A stretch of DNA of 37,992 bases from Candidatus Poribacteria bacterium WGA-3G. GTDB lineage: Bacteria > Poribacteria > WGA-4E > WGA-3G. The stretch lies in contig ASZN01000055.1 in NCBI GenBank assembly GCA_000406005.1, forward strand, positions 1-37,992, given 5' to 3'. Shown piece by piece: positions 7,598-17,300 of this stretch. Positions within the stretch are counted from its first letter, which is position 1, and every line of letters begins with the position of its first letter. Position numbers and translations under genes: made by a program. A model generated the notes under the pieces. The model was given only the letters and a program-made list of their open reading frames with translations. It was not told the origin of the DNA and ran no database searches.

Positions 7598-9034
7598 GTG
7601 TCCATGGAAACCTCGAAGAAAAAACGTGCCATTGTAGTCGGTGGGGGTGTCACAGGATTGACCGCCGCCTATCGCTTACAGCAAGAGGCAGCACAGCGAA
7701 ATATCTCGCTTGATGTTACCCTCCTGGAGGCGACAGGGCACCTCGGTGGTGTGATTCGGACAGAACACCGAGACGGGTTCCTCATTGAACACGGTCCTGA
7801 TGCCTTTATCTCAACGAAACCCGCCGCAAAGGCACTCTGCGAAGAACTCGGCATCGCAGATCAATTCATCGGCACGAACCCAGAAGTCAGACGGAGTTTC
7901 GTACTTCGGAACGGGATATTACACCCGGTTCCTGAAGGCTTTTATATGATGGCGCCGGGTTCACTGAAACCGTTTCTAAAGACCCCACTCTTCACTTGGC
8001 ACGGTAAATTAAGGATGGCATTGGACCTCTTTATCCCGCCTCGAGAAAGGGACATAGATGAAGCCGTCGCGCACTTCGTCAGGCGCCGCCTCGGCAACGA
8101 AGCCTTCACTCGGATCGCGCAACCCATGATAGGCGGTATCTATACCTCGGATGCCGAAAATTTGAGTCTAAAGGCGACTTTTCCACGATTTTTGGAGATG
8201 GAAAAAACGCACGGAAGCATTATCAAAGCACTCCGAGCACAGAAAAAACAGGCAGCAGAAACCAGTCGAGACACCAGCGGCCCGCGTTATAGCCTCTTTC
8301 TGTCGTTCAAGTCCGGTATGCAGACACTGATTGACACACTCGTCGAAACTTTATCCTGCACCATTAGGTTGAACGCGCCTGTAAAGCACATCCAACAGGA
8401 TACTGACAGGGACGAATGGCAAATTTCACTCGCTACTGGGGAAACCCTGAACTCGGAACTCCTCTGTCTCGCGCTCCCCGCACTACAGACGAGATCGCTC
8501 ATCCAAACCGTTTCAAATCCACTCGCCACAAAACTCGGCACGATTCCGTACGCATCGTCCGCTACGGTTAACTTCGCGTTCCGACGTTCGGATATTACGC
8601 ACCCGTTAGACGGCATGGGATTCGTCGTCCCAGCCACAGAAAACCTTTCTCTTATCGGCTGTTCGTTCAGTAGCGTTAAATTTGAGAATCGAGTGCCAGA
8701 TGAACACGTCTTGTTGCGCGCTTTTGTGAGTGAACCGGTTGCTAAAAACGCTGAAACAGATATTATTGAAGCCTGCCAAGCAGACTTAACACCGCTGCTC
8801 GATATCAAAGACGCACCTCTGTTTGCGACTGTTTGCAAGCACACACAGGCGATGGCACAGTATCAGGTCGGACACCAAGAGGTCGTCGGCGATATAGAAC
8901 GACTCACGAGTCGATTACAAGGACTTGCGCTCGCAGGAAACGGCTATCACGGGATAGGGATCCCAGACTGTATTAGGAGTGGAGAGACAGCAGCGATTTC
9001 ACTCTTAGATGCTCTTTGTGAGGCAGACCGATGA
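7598..9034 (+). CDS. hemG: Protoporphyrinogen/coproporphyrinogen oxidase, FAD-dependent
   Basis: This is the oxygen-dependent HemY/CgoX-type oxidase that aromatises the porphyrinogen ring using FAD. The N-terminal dinucleotide motif is VVGGGVTGLTAAYRL (about 13-27), followed by LLEATGHLGGVIRTE and GPDAFISTKPAA, typical of the family. The C-terminal FAD contact is LAGNGYHGIGIPDCIRSGE. A GTG start at 7598 has GAGGAG at ideal spacing; ATG 7604 is the alternative. The gene follows hemH by 30 bases and its stop overlaps the next start (ATGA). Whether the substrate is protoporphyrinogen or coproporphyrinogen cannot be settled here. The symbol hemG is used in the modern sense; hemY or cgoX are equivalents. 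Confidence 0.94.
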   Translation: MSMETSKKKRAIVVGGGVTGLTAAYRLQQEAAQRNISLDVTLLEATGHLGGVIRTEHRDGFLIEHGPDAFISTKPAAKALCEELGIADQFIGTNPEVRRSFVLRNGILHPVPEGFYMMAPGSLKPFLKTPLFTWHGKLRMALDLFIPPRERDIDEAVAHFVRRRLGNEAFTRIAQPMIGGIYTSDAENLSLKATFPRFLEMEKTHGSIIKALRAQKKQAAETSRDTSGPRYSLFLSFKSGMQTLIDTLVETLSCTIRLNAPVKHIQQDTDRDEWQISLATGETLNSELLCLALPALQTRSLIQTVSNPLATKLGTIPYASSATVNFAFRRSDITHPLDGMGFVVPATENLSLIGCSFSSVKFENRVPDEHVLLRAFVSEPVAKNAETDIIEACQADLTPLLDIKDAPLFATVCKHTQAMAQYQVGHQEVVGDIERLTSRLQGLALAGNGYHGIGIPDCIRSGETAAISLLDALCEADR

Positions 9035-10050
9035 ATCTTAAGGCAATGCACTGGCGTATCGTCGGCGTAAGTTTGGGAGTGTTCGGATGCGTCTTAATTA
9101 TTGTAACAATTAACCAGACGCTGCGTGCCGAAAACGGGGCGCAGCGCGTGACGGAGGCGTATCAAGGGTTTCAGGACGGAAAGTGCCGAAGCTGCCACCC
9201 CGCGATCTGGAGAGAGTGGGAAAATTCGATGCACGCCAAGGCTTGGGTTGACGAAATCTATCAAGCGGCGGCACAACAGGTGCCCGATAGGGAAACCAAG
9301 TGTGACCAGTGCCATGCACCGCAACCTATTCTCATGACAGGCATCGCGGAGATGCCGAAACTCAGGAACAGACAACGCGAGGCAGGTGTCTCCTGTCTCG
9401 TCTGTCATCTCGATGCAAACGGCGCAATGAACGGCCCCCCTGCAAGCGCGGAAACCTATTTCCATGCCAACGTTACCAATCCGATCTATACCGAACCGAC
9501 AACACTTTGTGGCACCTGTCACGGTCAACAGACCGTTCCAGAACACGATCAGGTCTCCAGTTTCCTAAATAGCGAATTTGCAGACAAAAATAATAGTTGT
9601 GCGACGTGTCACATGCCGGTGGTGAAGCGGTTACAAAGCACAACGAGCCATGAGAGTATCAAGGGACGGAAGCATACATGGCGCGGCAGTCGCAGCGTTG
9701 CACAACTCAAGCGTGCAGCGACCCTTCAGATTGAATACGAGACCGGACAGGCCACTGTGCAGCTTCGGAGTAGAACCGGACACATCTTACCCGGTGGAAC
9801 GTTGCGCATCATTGTGCTTGAGGTAACGCTTCTTGCACCTGATGGGACTGAACGTCAAAAGCAACATATCGCAATTTCTGCTGAGAATGAGAACCGACTG
9901 CTTCCAAGCGAAAACAGGGCCTACGCTTTTGATATGGCATCCGCCACAACCGGCGACACCATTAGCGTTCGCTTAATATATCAATTAACACCGGATACAC
10001 CTGAACCCAAGCGGATACTGATGGCAGAGAAAACGCTTAGGGTCCATTGA
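9031..10050 (+). CDS. Membrane-anchored pentaheme cytochrome c (c554-like)
   Basis: An N-terminal hydrophobic segment (about 9-29) acts as an uncleaved anchor or signal, placing the rest in the periplasm. Five CxxCH heme c motifs are visible at residues 52-56, 91-95, 122-126, 160-164 and 190-194, spread in the manner of the cytochrome c554 / multiheme family. After about residue 210 there are no hemes, only a beta-rich domain of unknown role (TVQLRSRTGHILPGGTLRI). It overlaps hemG by four bases (ATGA), so it is translationally coupled to heme synthesis. It is probably an electron carrier or a small nitrogen/sulfur oxyanion enzyme subunit; the substrate cannot be assigned. Confidence 0.9.
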   Translation: MNLKAMHWRIVGVSLGVFGCVLIIVTINQTLRAENGAQRVTEAYQGFQDGKCRSCHPAIWREWENSMHAKAWVDEIYQAAAQQVPDRETKCDQCHAPQPILMTGIAEMPKLRNRQREAGVSCLVCHLDANGAMNGPPASAETYFHANVTNPIYTEPTTLCGTCHGQQTVPEHDQVSSFLNSEFADKNNSCATCHMPVVKRLQSTTSHESIKGRKHTWRGSRSVAQLKRAATLQIEYETGQATVQLRSRTGHILPGGTLRIIVLEVTLLAPDGTERQKQHIAISAENENRLLPSENRAYAFDMASATTGDTISVRLIYQLTPDTPEPKRILMAEKTLRVH

Positions 10051-10064
10051 TTAGTGAAGATGGC

Positions 10065-10805
10065 CTACGCATTCATATTTGGCTGTGAATCTAAACCGAG
10101 CAGTCGCTTTAATGTCGGTGTTGCCCGCGAGATAACCTCATCGGATACCAATTTAAGGTGTGCTTGCTGCGGTTTCAGAATAGAACGGCAAAAGAAACCG
10201 AGTAACCCAACGCGCGGTTCATTCGTTCTATTTTCTGAGGAACCGTGCCATATCGCACCGTTAACAATTAAAACGGAACCCCGCGGTCCACAAATTTGCA
10301 CCTCATCGGCGTATTCAACGCCTGATTCAGGCAGTGCCTCAAGCCGACGATGACTTCCCGGTACACAACTAGTGGCCCCATTTTCAAGCGTGAAATCATC
10401 TAAGAAATAGACGCTGTTAGCAACCATTGGAAAACTCGGACGCGGTGTCGGCAAGGCAGAGAGCGGATAGTCAATGTGGAGACCCGCATCCGGGGCACCC
10501 GGATAAAGCGCATTCACCGTAAAGGAACTCAACGTACAATCGGCTCCGAGTAGATACGTCATCCCAGCGAGCACCTTCGGATGCTGAATCGCCTCTTCAA
10601 AAACCTCGCCTTTGTCAACGAGGTTCCAAACACGTTGCGCGCTATCATTCGCGAGGTATGTATGGCTTTTACCCGCCTCTTTCTCTGCTTCAGCGAGTCC
10701 TAAAGAACGTTCCCGAAGCAGTGCCGTTGTATCCAAGGGTATCAGGCTTTCCAGAAGTAGGAAACCGTATCGGTCAAGATGTGCTTTTTCTGATGTGGTT
10801 AACAT
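10065..10805 (-). CDS. Phytanoyl-CoA dioxygenase (PhyH) family protein
   Basis: This is a Fe(II)/2-oxoglutarate-dependent oxygenase. The facial triad is visible as H110-I-D112 (GLHIDYP) and H187 (NGAIWHGSSENRTN), with R198 a likely 2-oxoglutarate ligand. ENGATSCVPGSHR is the usual PhyH segment. The protein is 246 residues from the ATG at 10805, which has GAGGAAA upstream; a longer TTG start at 10820 is less likely. It converges on the cytochrome gene with only 14 bases between. The physiological substrate is unknown. It is one of three diverged PhyH proteins in the window. Confidence 0.9.
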   Translation of the reverse strand: MLTTSEKAHLDRYGFLLLESLIPLDTTALLRERSLGLAEAEKEAGKSHTYLANDSAQRVWNLVDKGEVFEEAIQHPKVLAGMTYLLGADCTLSSFTVNALYPGAPDAGLHIDYPLSALPTPRPSFPMVANSVYFLDDFTLENGATSCVPGSHRRLEALPESGVEYADEVQICGPRGSVLIVNGAIWHGSSENRTNEPRVGLLGFFCRSILKPQQAHLKLVSDEVISRATPTLKRLLGLDSQPNMNA

Positions 10806-10833
10806 TATGTTTTTCCTCAAATACTATTTTTTC

Positions 10834-10862
10834 TTGACAGTTTAAACGTTTTTTGATAATAT
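10834..10862 (+). promoter_or_regulatory. Candidate sigma70 promoter, distal
   Basis: TTGACA (10834-10839), a 17-base spacer and TAATAT (10857-10862). The -35 matches consensus and the -10 matches at four of six positions. It points toward the giant surface gene but lies more than 500 bases from it. Confidence 0.4.
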
Positions 10863-10912
10863 ATCAAGTAGACAGTTAATTTTTGTTTAATAACCTTGAA
10901 ATCCGTCAACCG

Positions 10913-10976
10913 AAATGCAGATTTTGGGTTGACATGTTTCAGAAATTGTAGTATCATATATAAGCGGACTGCATTT
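10913..10976. repeat. 8-bp inverted repeat flanking a promoter
   Basis: AAATGCAG (10913-10920) and CTGCATTT (10969-10976) are perfect inverse complements that bracket the TTGACA/TATCAT promoter. This could be a pair of operator half-sites, a stem, or the ends of a small invertible promoter; a chance match is also possible at this length. Confidence 0.35.
10929..10957 (+). promoter_or_regulatory. Strong sigma70-type promoter
   Basis: TTGACA (10929-10934), a 17-base spacer and TATCAT (10952-10957) form the best consensus promoter in the window. It would drive a transcript with a leader of about 430 bases before the giant gene, so there is room for a regulatory RNA. Confidence 0.6.
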
Positions 10977-11110
10977 TAATCGATGATATACCGATGCGGC
11001 GGGAACAAAATTTCACCGATTGCATAAAACATTACACAACTGCAGGGCGGTTCTGTGTATAGGTTCTATACCTGTAACATTAATGTCTCTGACGCGTAAC
11101 GATTAAATGC
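10963..11110 (+). other. Untranslated leader, no gene recognised
   Basis: This part of the long leader has no convincing ORF and no riboswitch consensus I recognise. It contains a perfect small hairpin, GTATAG-GTT-CTATAC (11057-11071). It lies downstream of the best promoter and upstream of a third promoter. Confidence 0.4.
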
Positions 11111-11140
11111 TTGCTTAATTTTACTACTTTTTGCTAAAAT
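11111..11140 (+). promoter_or_regulatory. Proximal promoter with TGCTAAAAT extended -10
   Basis: TTGCTT (11111-11116), an 18-base spacer and TAAAAT (11135-11140) preceded by TGC. The -10 string and spacing match the heme-operon promoter at 2544-2573. Transcription would begin near 11147, about 20 bases before the small ORF at 11167. Confidence 0.5.
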
Positions 11141-11166
11141 ATAGAAAAATTCCCGCAAGGTCAAGC

Positions 11167-11277
11167 ATGGAAGTTAGATGCCCACTTTACCTTATGCTTT
11201 TGACTTGTGCTGTAGGTTATATACCAACCCTATCCTATGGTTACATCGGTATCGGGAAATTTAATGCTCGTTGGTAA
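11167..11277 (+). CDS. Possible 36-residue secreted leader peptide
   Basis: The ATG at 11167 opens a 36-codon frame whose N terminus resembles a signal peptide: a short charged start (MEVR), a hydrophobic core (LYLMLLTCAVGYIP) and a possible cleavage site near SYG. The tail is short (YIGIGKFNARW). AAGG lies 6 bases before the ATG, and a promoter ends 26 bases upstream. The stop codon is followed directly by overlapping alternative hairpins ahead of the giant surface gene, which would suit a leader peptide. There is no homology support, so it may equally be a chance frame. Confidence 0.3.
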   Translation: MEVRCPLYLMLLTCAVGYIPTLSYGYIGIGKFNARW

Positions 11278-11341
11278 GATGTTAATTGGATGGGCAAACA
11301 TCATACCCCGGTCGTCTTTGTCGTATTCTCGCTTGCCCATC
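11278..11341 (+). promoter_or_regulatory. Mutually exclusive hairpins in the giant gene's leader
   Basis: GATGTT (11278-11283) can pair with AACATC (11297-11302). Alternatively GATGGGCAA (11289-11297) pairs perfectly with TTGCCCATC (11333-11341). The two pairings interlock and cannot form a simple nested fold together. They start at the base after the small ORF stop. No U-tract follows the longer stem, so any switch would act on translation, RNA stability or Rho access and not through an intrinsic terminator. Confidence 0.4.
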
Positions 11342-11398
11342 TAAGAAACTCAGTACTTAGTCTTGCGAGCGCGCAGACTTAACGAGGAGGATGAGTTA

Positions 11399-14300
11399 AT
11401 GAAAAAACGAAAACTCGTTTGTTTTTTGATTTTTACATTGTGTGTTTTTTACACCTCAATTCCGAACACAGTTTTTGGGCAAGAAGAGGACGCTTCTCTT
11501 GCAGAGAAGGTCTTTGAAAAGTATCAGGCGACGCTTGCGCGTGAGGATATCCAAGCGGTGCTGCCCCAAGTTCTGGAGGGTTTGAAATCACCAGACATTC
11601 AACCCCTTTTGAATCCGGGAACCATTAATCTTGTCGTTGGGAATCCGGATCTCCTAACACAATTCGTTCCAGACATAGACCCGCAATTCGTGGAGCTTCT
11701 GAAAACAGATACGGAACTTCAGACAATGCTCAACGATGCAGACGTGCAAGCACTGCTCCAGGATCCGGCAGCGATTGATGAGCTTGCGACGTTGCTTACT
11801 GCTCCACCACCGGTTGAACCACCGGTTGAACCACCGGTTGAACCACCGGTTGAACCACCGGTTGAACCACCGGTTGAACCACCGGTTGAACCACCGGTTG
11901 AACCACCGATAGTTGAACCACCGATAGTTGAACCACCGCCGGAGAAAGTTACACCCGCATCTCCATTTGATCCGATAACACCAGCAAACGAGTCAATATA
12001 TGGTCAATCTCGGCTTGGCGGACTCTCACTTAACAAATTCTTTGGTAGGCAATTTTTACAGGGTATTATTTCAGCCAGCGATCTTGAAGGACAAACCGTG
12101 GATACCTTGGTTGACCTGATTCTTAACCAGGTTCCATCAGGATTACTCTCGAAAAATCAACTCGCGTCCATTCGCTATGCACTGACATCAGAGTCTATCT
12201 CGATTTTCGACAATGAAGCCAGCCAGTTAGATTTTGAGAATTTTGGGAATGCGATAACACCTAAGCCAGTTGAACTCGGCTATTTGGATGTGCCAAACAC
12301 CAAATATCTAACCAGGGATAACTTGAACCTTTACGTCCGTGTTCCATTGCCTGCAGCAGATATTGGCGGTGTCACGTTTATGCTCCAGGATGGGAACGGA
12401 AATATGCATGAGCAGGTCATTGATGTTAGCTCAGAGACCGTCTCTCACACCTTCCAATTAGATGAATCACTCGCTGCCACAAACTTACCGGCATGGCCCA
12501 CCTCAACCACTGGATTGTTCTCTGGTGTAAATCTCCTGTACTCTTATGAGCGGTTGGGAGAATACGAGGTGAAACCTATGACGGCAAGCGCAGACGCTGC
12601 CGGGGGTGTTGTTTGGGAAACAGCGGTAGAAGATATTCCACTCGGTAATAATGTCTACTACTACTTTGAAGTAACGCTCTATGAGCCAGTAGAATTGGAC
12701 ATCCTAAGTCGTTCCAATCTTCTGGCATTGTCGCAAGATCCACCCGAAGATCCCGCCGAGTTATTGGGAGCAATCGTAAACGCAACGTTGGATCCGCCGC
12801 TTGAGATTACGCACTGGTCGATGCCAGACCCACGCAATCTACAAATAGTAGAACGTGGTATTGTTGATCGTTTATTTACCCCTGAAGTCAATGCTGCAAT
12901 AGACAGTTTCAGAAATCTGCCCGCGATTCAAAAGATCATCACGGGGCAACAACTCACTCGCGGGGATAGCCGCGACATTCAGAGGGCACTGAACCGGCTT
13001 CAACTTCCACTCCTTCTCAGTGCTAACGCACTCCTCGGTGAGATTGAAGATACAAGAGATCCGATGCTGGCTTCCGTTTTCAGCGTCCCAACTATTGATC
13101 CAGAATCCCAATCGTTATGGGTTGCTAATATTCCAACCCCGGATAACAACTATTACTTAGCTGCCACTGTCCACGATGCTGCAGGAGCCCCGCTGGATCA
13201 GATACAAGAGACATTCACTGTTGATACGACCGCACCGGAAGCAAAAATCGCATTCACCCCCGAACTCAACGCTACCGGTTATTGGAACAGCGAAGGTGTC
13301 TTTGTCGCCACTGCGCCTAACCCTGGTGCCGCTGCACTGAACGTTAGGGGTATGCCGAAGTACACCCTTGATGCTGGTGAATCGTATCTGCTTTTTCAAG
13401 AGGCAGAAATGGATGCTGATGGTGAATTCCAAAACGCTTGGCTGCCATTGACGATTGAGTCTACCATGGCATCCTCCAAGATTTTGCAAGCTGCGCTCAG
13501 CCAGAACCCAGCACTCTTAAGCCCATACTTTCCAGACTTAACCGATGAGCAGATATTAGGAATCATCGGAACTGTGACCCCTGATTTAATCTTGGGCTTT
13601 TTGACACCAGAACTTATTCAAACGGAAGCGAACAAGTTTCTCGCGCAAAGCAATATAGGCATCCAGTTGAATGAATACCAAAGTGAAGTGATCCATGACA
13701 TCTTAGGAACTACATTCGAGCTCATTGATACACTCCTACCGGTCAGTTTTGACTTTGTCCCTGGTGAAGGGTACGCTATGACAATGCCTATTCAGGGTGA
13801 GGGTATGCCCCTTGCGATTGGAGACTATGGCATTCGCGCACTTGGGATTGATACGCTCTTCAATATTAATGCCACTGCCCCATACGAACGGCTCAGAATC
13901 GTCGCACCAGAATATGACAAAGCCAGCGTAACGTTTGCTGTGATTGGCGATTGTAACATGGACGGCGATATGGACGACCTCTTTGAAAGCGGTGCCGTCG
14001 GTGATGTGACAATCTTCGGAAATACCACAGAAAATGTTATGTTAACCGTCACAGTGGACCAGCGTTCGGCGCATCCTGCCATGGTTACGGTGCAATATAT
14101 GGACGCTGCTGGCGCATGGCAAAATATCGGCGAACTTGATCTCGATGGAACCGAAATGGGTTCAACGTTGACAATCCCTTGGAACGTCGCTGACTTTGCC
14201 GAATTGTTAGGCGGCAACGAGATGGGCGAGGTAATGGTGCAAGCCGTAGCCACTAACGCCTTGCAGCTCACCGATCAGAATCCGACAGTCGGCACTATCA

Positions 14301-17300
14301 AGTTAGATGCAGGTATCTGTCCGCTCGATCCAGAGGTTATCGCAATTACAGTGGATCCTGCCACGACGACCAATTCGGAGAGCGGCGCACCACAAGGCAT
14401 GCTCACCCTTAATGCTTATACACCAAGCCGGACTTCTACAGACATTACTTCTGTCCGCTTGGCCGCCAAGGGTCCCCAAGATGCTGAATGGACAATTGAA
14501 ACCAGTGAAGCTGCTGAAAACATCGGTGGTCAAGTACTTGCGGATCTCCTCGGTGATCTCGTCAATACTGTAGGACCTGACAAACCGAGTGTCAACGTTG
14601 GTAGTACTTACCGAAAATGGACCATTTCCATAGATACTACGGAGTTGGTAGATACGATTACCCAAGGTAGTACTGATGATAACCAATATGTCGTAATCGG
14701 ATATGCCAATACCGAGGGTGGAGAACAACCACCAATTCCCGGTGTTGAGGCAAAATTCTCAGTTGATAACATCGGTCCCACAAACATTGACGCTGTCGCT
14801 ACTGCCGATGGTGCCGTTGAAGCAAACGAAGATGGCAGTTACACAGTCGGTGGACTCGTCGATAAATATGACGCGGCTGTCGAATCCCCGATGGTTACCT
14901 TTACTATCAAGCCAGTATCTTATATGGGAACATACACATCGGTCATGTTAGTGACGGATGCTGAAGGTGTCTCTATTGGAGAGGCTACCGAAACCGCTGA
15001 AGGCAGTGGCGTTTTTGAGATAACTGTTGATGTCGGTATACTTGCTGACGGTGAATACCTCGAAAACGGAACCTATATGTTTCATGCTGTCGCTGTTGAT
15101 GCCGAGGGTTCAGAAGTTCCCGAAACGGATGGCGCAAAAATCTCGGTGAATGTTGAAAACACTTACCGACCGGCTCCAGAAATTTTGGCAATAACGACGG
15201 ATCCCGCAGCAGAGACTAACCCGGATAGCGGGGCACCGAAGGGAACCGTTACGGTCAATGCTTACTCTATTGGTGAAATAACTTCTCCGCTTACCGATTC
15301 AACGCGCTTTGAAATCAAACGTCAAAACGATGACGATTCCGCGTGGAAAGATGTTGGCGAAGCTGAAGAGGGGATTTCTGTTACTGCTGAAGAAGTTCAA
15401 GAACTACAGCATCTAAATGTTGACTCCCTCAGTGACATCATCGCGGTCGCAGCTGGAACCGCCGCGGCGAGCGCGGAACCTTCACTAATTCATCGATATC
15501 AAACCTATCAAAAATGGACGCTTAGCATAGATACGACGGATCCGGAGTTGGGACTCGAAGACACCATTGACAAGGATAGTCCCGCAGCACGGGATGTTTC
15601 CAAGGATGATAACCCCTACGTCGTACGTGCAGTCGCAATTTCCAAAGCAGACGAAGGCGAAACGGTATCTCCTGATGGTGTTCAATCAACATTCTCACTC
15701 GATAATGTTGATGATGTCGGACCCCTCGGGCCAACAAACATTGTCGCCGTTGCTGACGTTGCGGGTCCGATTGAAGCAAACGAAGATGGCAGTTATACTG
15801 TCGGCGGGATTGTTGATGAGACAGTTCCTTCACCGATAGCAATATTGACTGCTCAACCGACTGCCGACCCGATGACTTACGCCTCAGCGAACTTGGTGCA
15901 AACCACTGAAGACAGTGCTGAAACTGTTGCCGAAGGCGAAGCCGGTGTTTTTGACCTTACAATTGATGTCGGAATGCTTGAAAATGGAACTTATATGTTC
16001 CACGCTTTAGCCGTTGATGAATCCGGGAACGTGCAAACCGATGAGTCACCAATGGTAACGCTGCATGTCGTCAACTTCCGAGTCTCTGATGTTACGGACA
16101 TAGCGGTCATTGCTGTAGATGGTACGGACGTAGCAGACGCACCTACAGAGCCGATTCCACTTCGTGAATCCGTTACTGTGAGCTTCATGGTTGCAAACGG
16201 TTCATTAGCTGCTGAGGAACTCAGTGGCGCAGTAGATGGTAGTGAAATGCCGAGTGAGGGTGCCGAAGACCCCGAAAATACCTTTACACTTATGGTAGAG
16301 GTCGGATCACTCGCAGATGGTGTCTATACACCGGATGGTGTGGTCACGAAACGGAACGGTTCGGTTGCATTCCCATTAACAACGGTTAATGTAGATAACA
16401 CTGGTCCGATGGTTATGATTGAATCTCCGACGGATGGTGAAGCAGTAGATAGTTTGCCAACGATCCACGCAACCTATCACGATGGTGCAGGTGCCGGTGT
16501 TGACGGGGCAACTGGAAGTCTCGCATTGGCACGCCTACAACCGCCTGATGCTGTTGATGTCGAAGTTGACCAAGCAGAACTCACAAAAGATGCGACAGAC
16601 TTGGTCTACACCCGCACTGAGCAACTCGCTGGTGGCGCATATCGTGTGACTGTTGAAGTCGCCGATAGCCTCGGTAACGTCGGTAGCAGTTCACAGGAAT
16701 TCGCTGTCAACGGTACACTCCCGACAGTTGCGATTCATTCACCCGCCTCAGGACAGACCTTCGATCACGGTCAACCGCTTATTAGTGGTGAATTTTCCGG
16801 TGCTGGCTCCGTTGAAGTAACAACCCTTACCGTCAACGGCCTCATCGTTGAACCCGAAGTCGAAGGGAACCGATTCTCCTATACACCTGAAACGGCTTTA
16901 GCCGATGGGAATCACACGGTTGCTGTCTTAGTTACGGATGGTGATGACAATACGGCGCAAACATCTGTTACCTTCACGGTAGATATGCCGAGAGACACAA
17001 CGCCACCCGTTATCTCATCAGTCGCTCCGACTGGGGTTATCAAAGATTCTGATCCCGGTAAATTAGGAGCAGTGGTGATCTCAGCCGTCGTAACAGACGA
17101 GCAATCGACTGTCTCTTCTGTGAAATACAGTGTAAATGGTGGGCAACTTCAGTCTATACCCAGCGGGCATATCGCTGAAGGCAAGGTTGAAACAGCAGTC
17201 GACTATGAAGCACATGGAGACGGTCTCTACACTGTGCGACTCATCGCAACCAGCGAAGGTGGTACAACGGAACATACGTGGACGTTCACACTCATTGTTG

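Noticed and set aside
10981..11060. Riboswitch such as c-di-GMP or cobalamin class in the long leader
   Set aside because: No conserved core of any riboswitch class I know is visible.
11363..11398. Earlier TTG start of the giant protein
   Set aside because: It puts a charged stretch before a good signal peptide, and ATG 11399 has a strong GAGGAGG site.
11807..11932. CRISPR array
   Set aside because: The repeats are contiguous, without spacers, and code for PPVE.
13825..14271. 148-codon minus-strand frame within the giant gene
   Set aside because: It is low-complexity Ser/Thr-rich shadow coding with no ribosome site.
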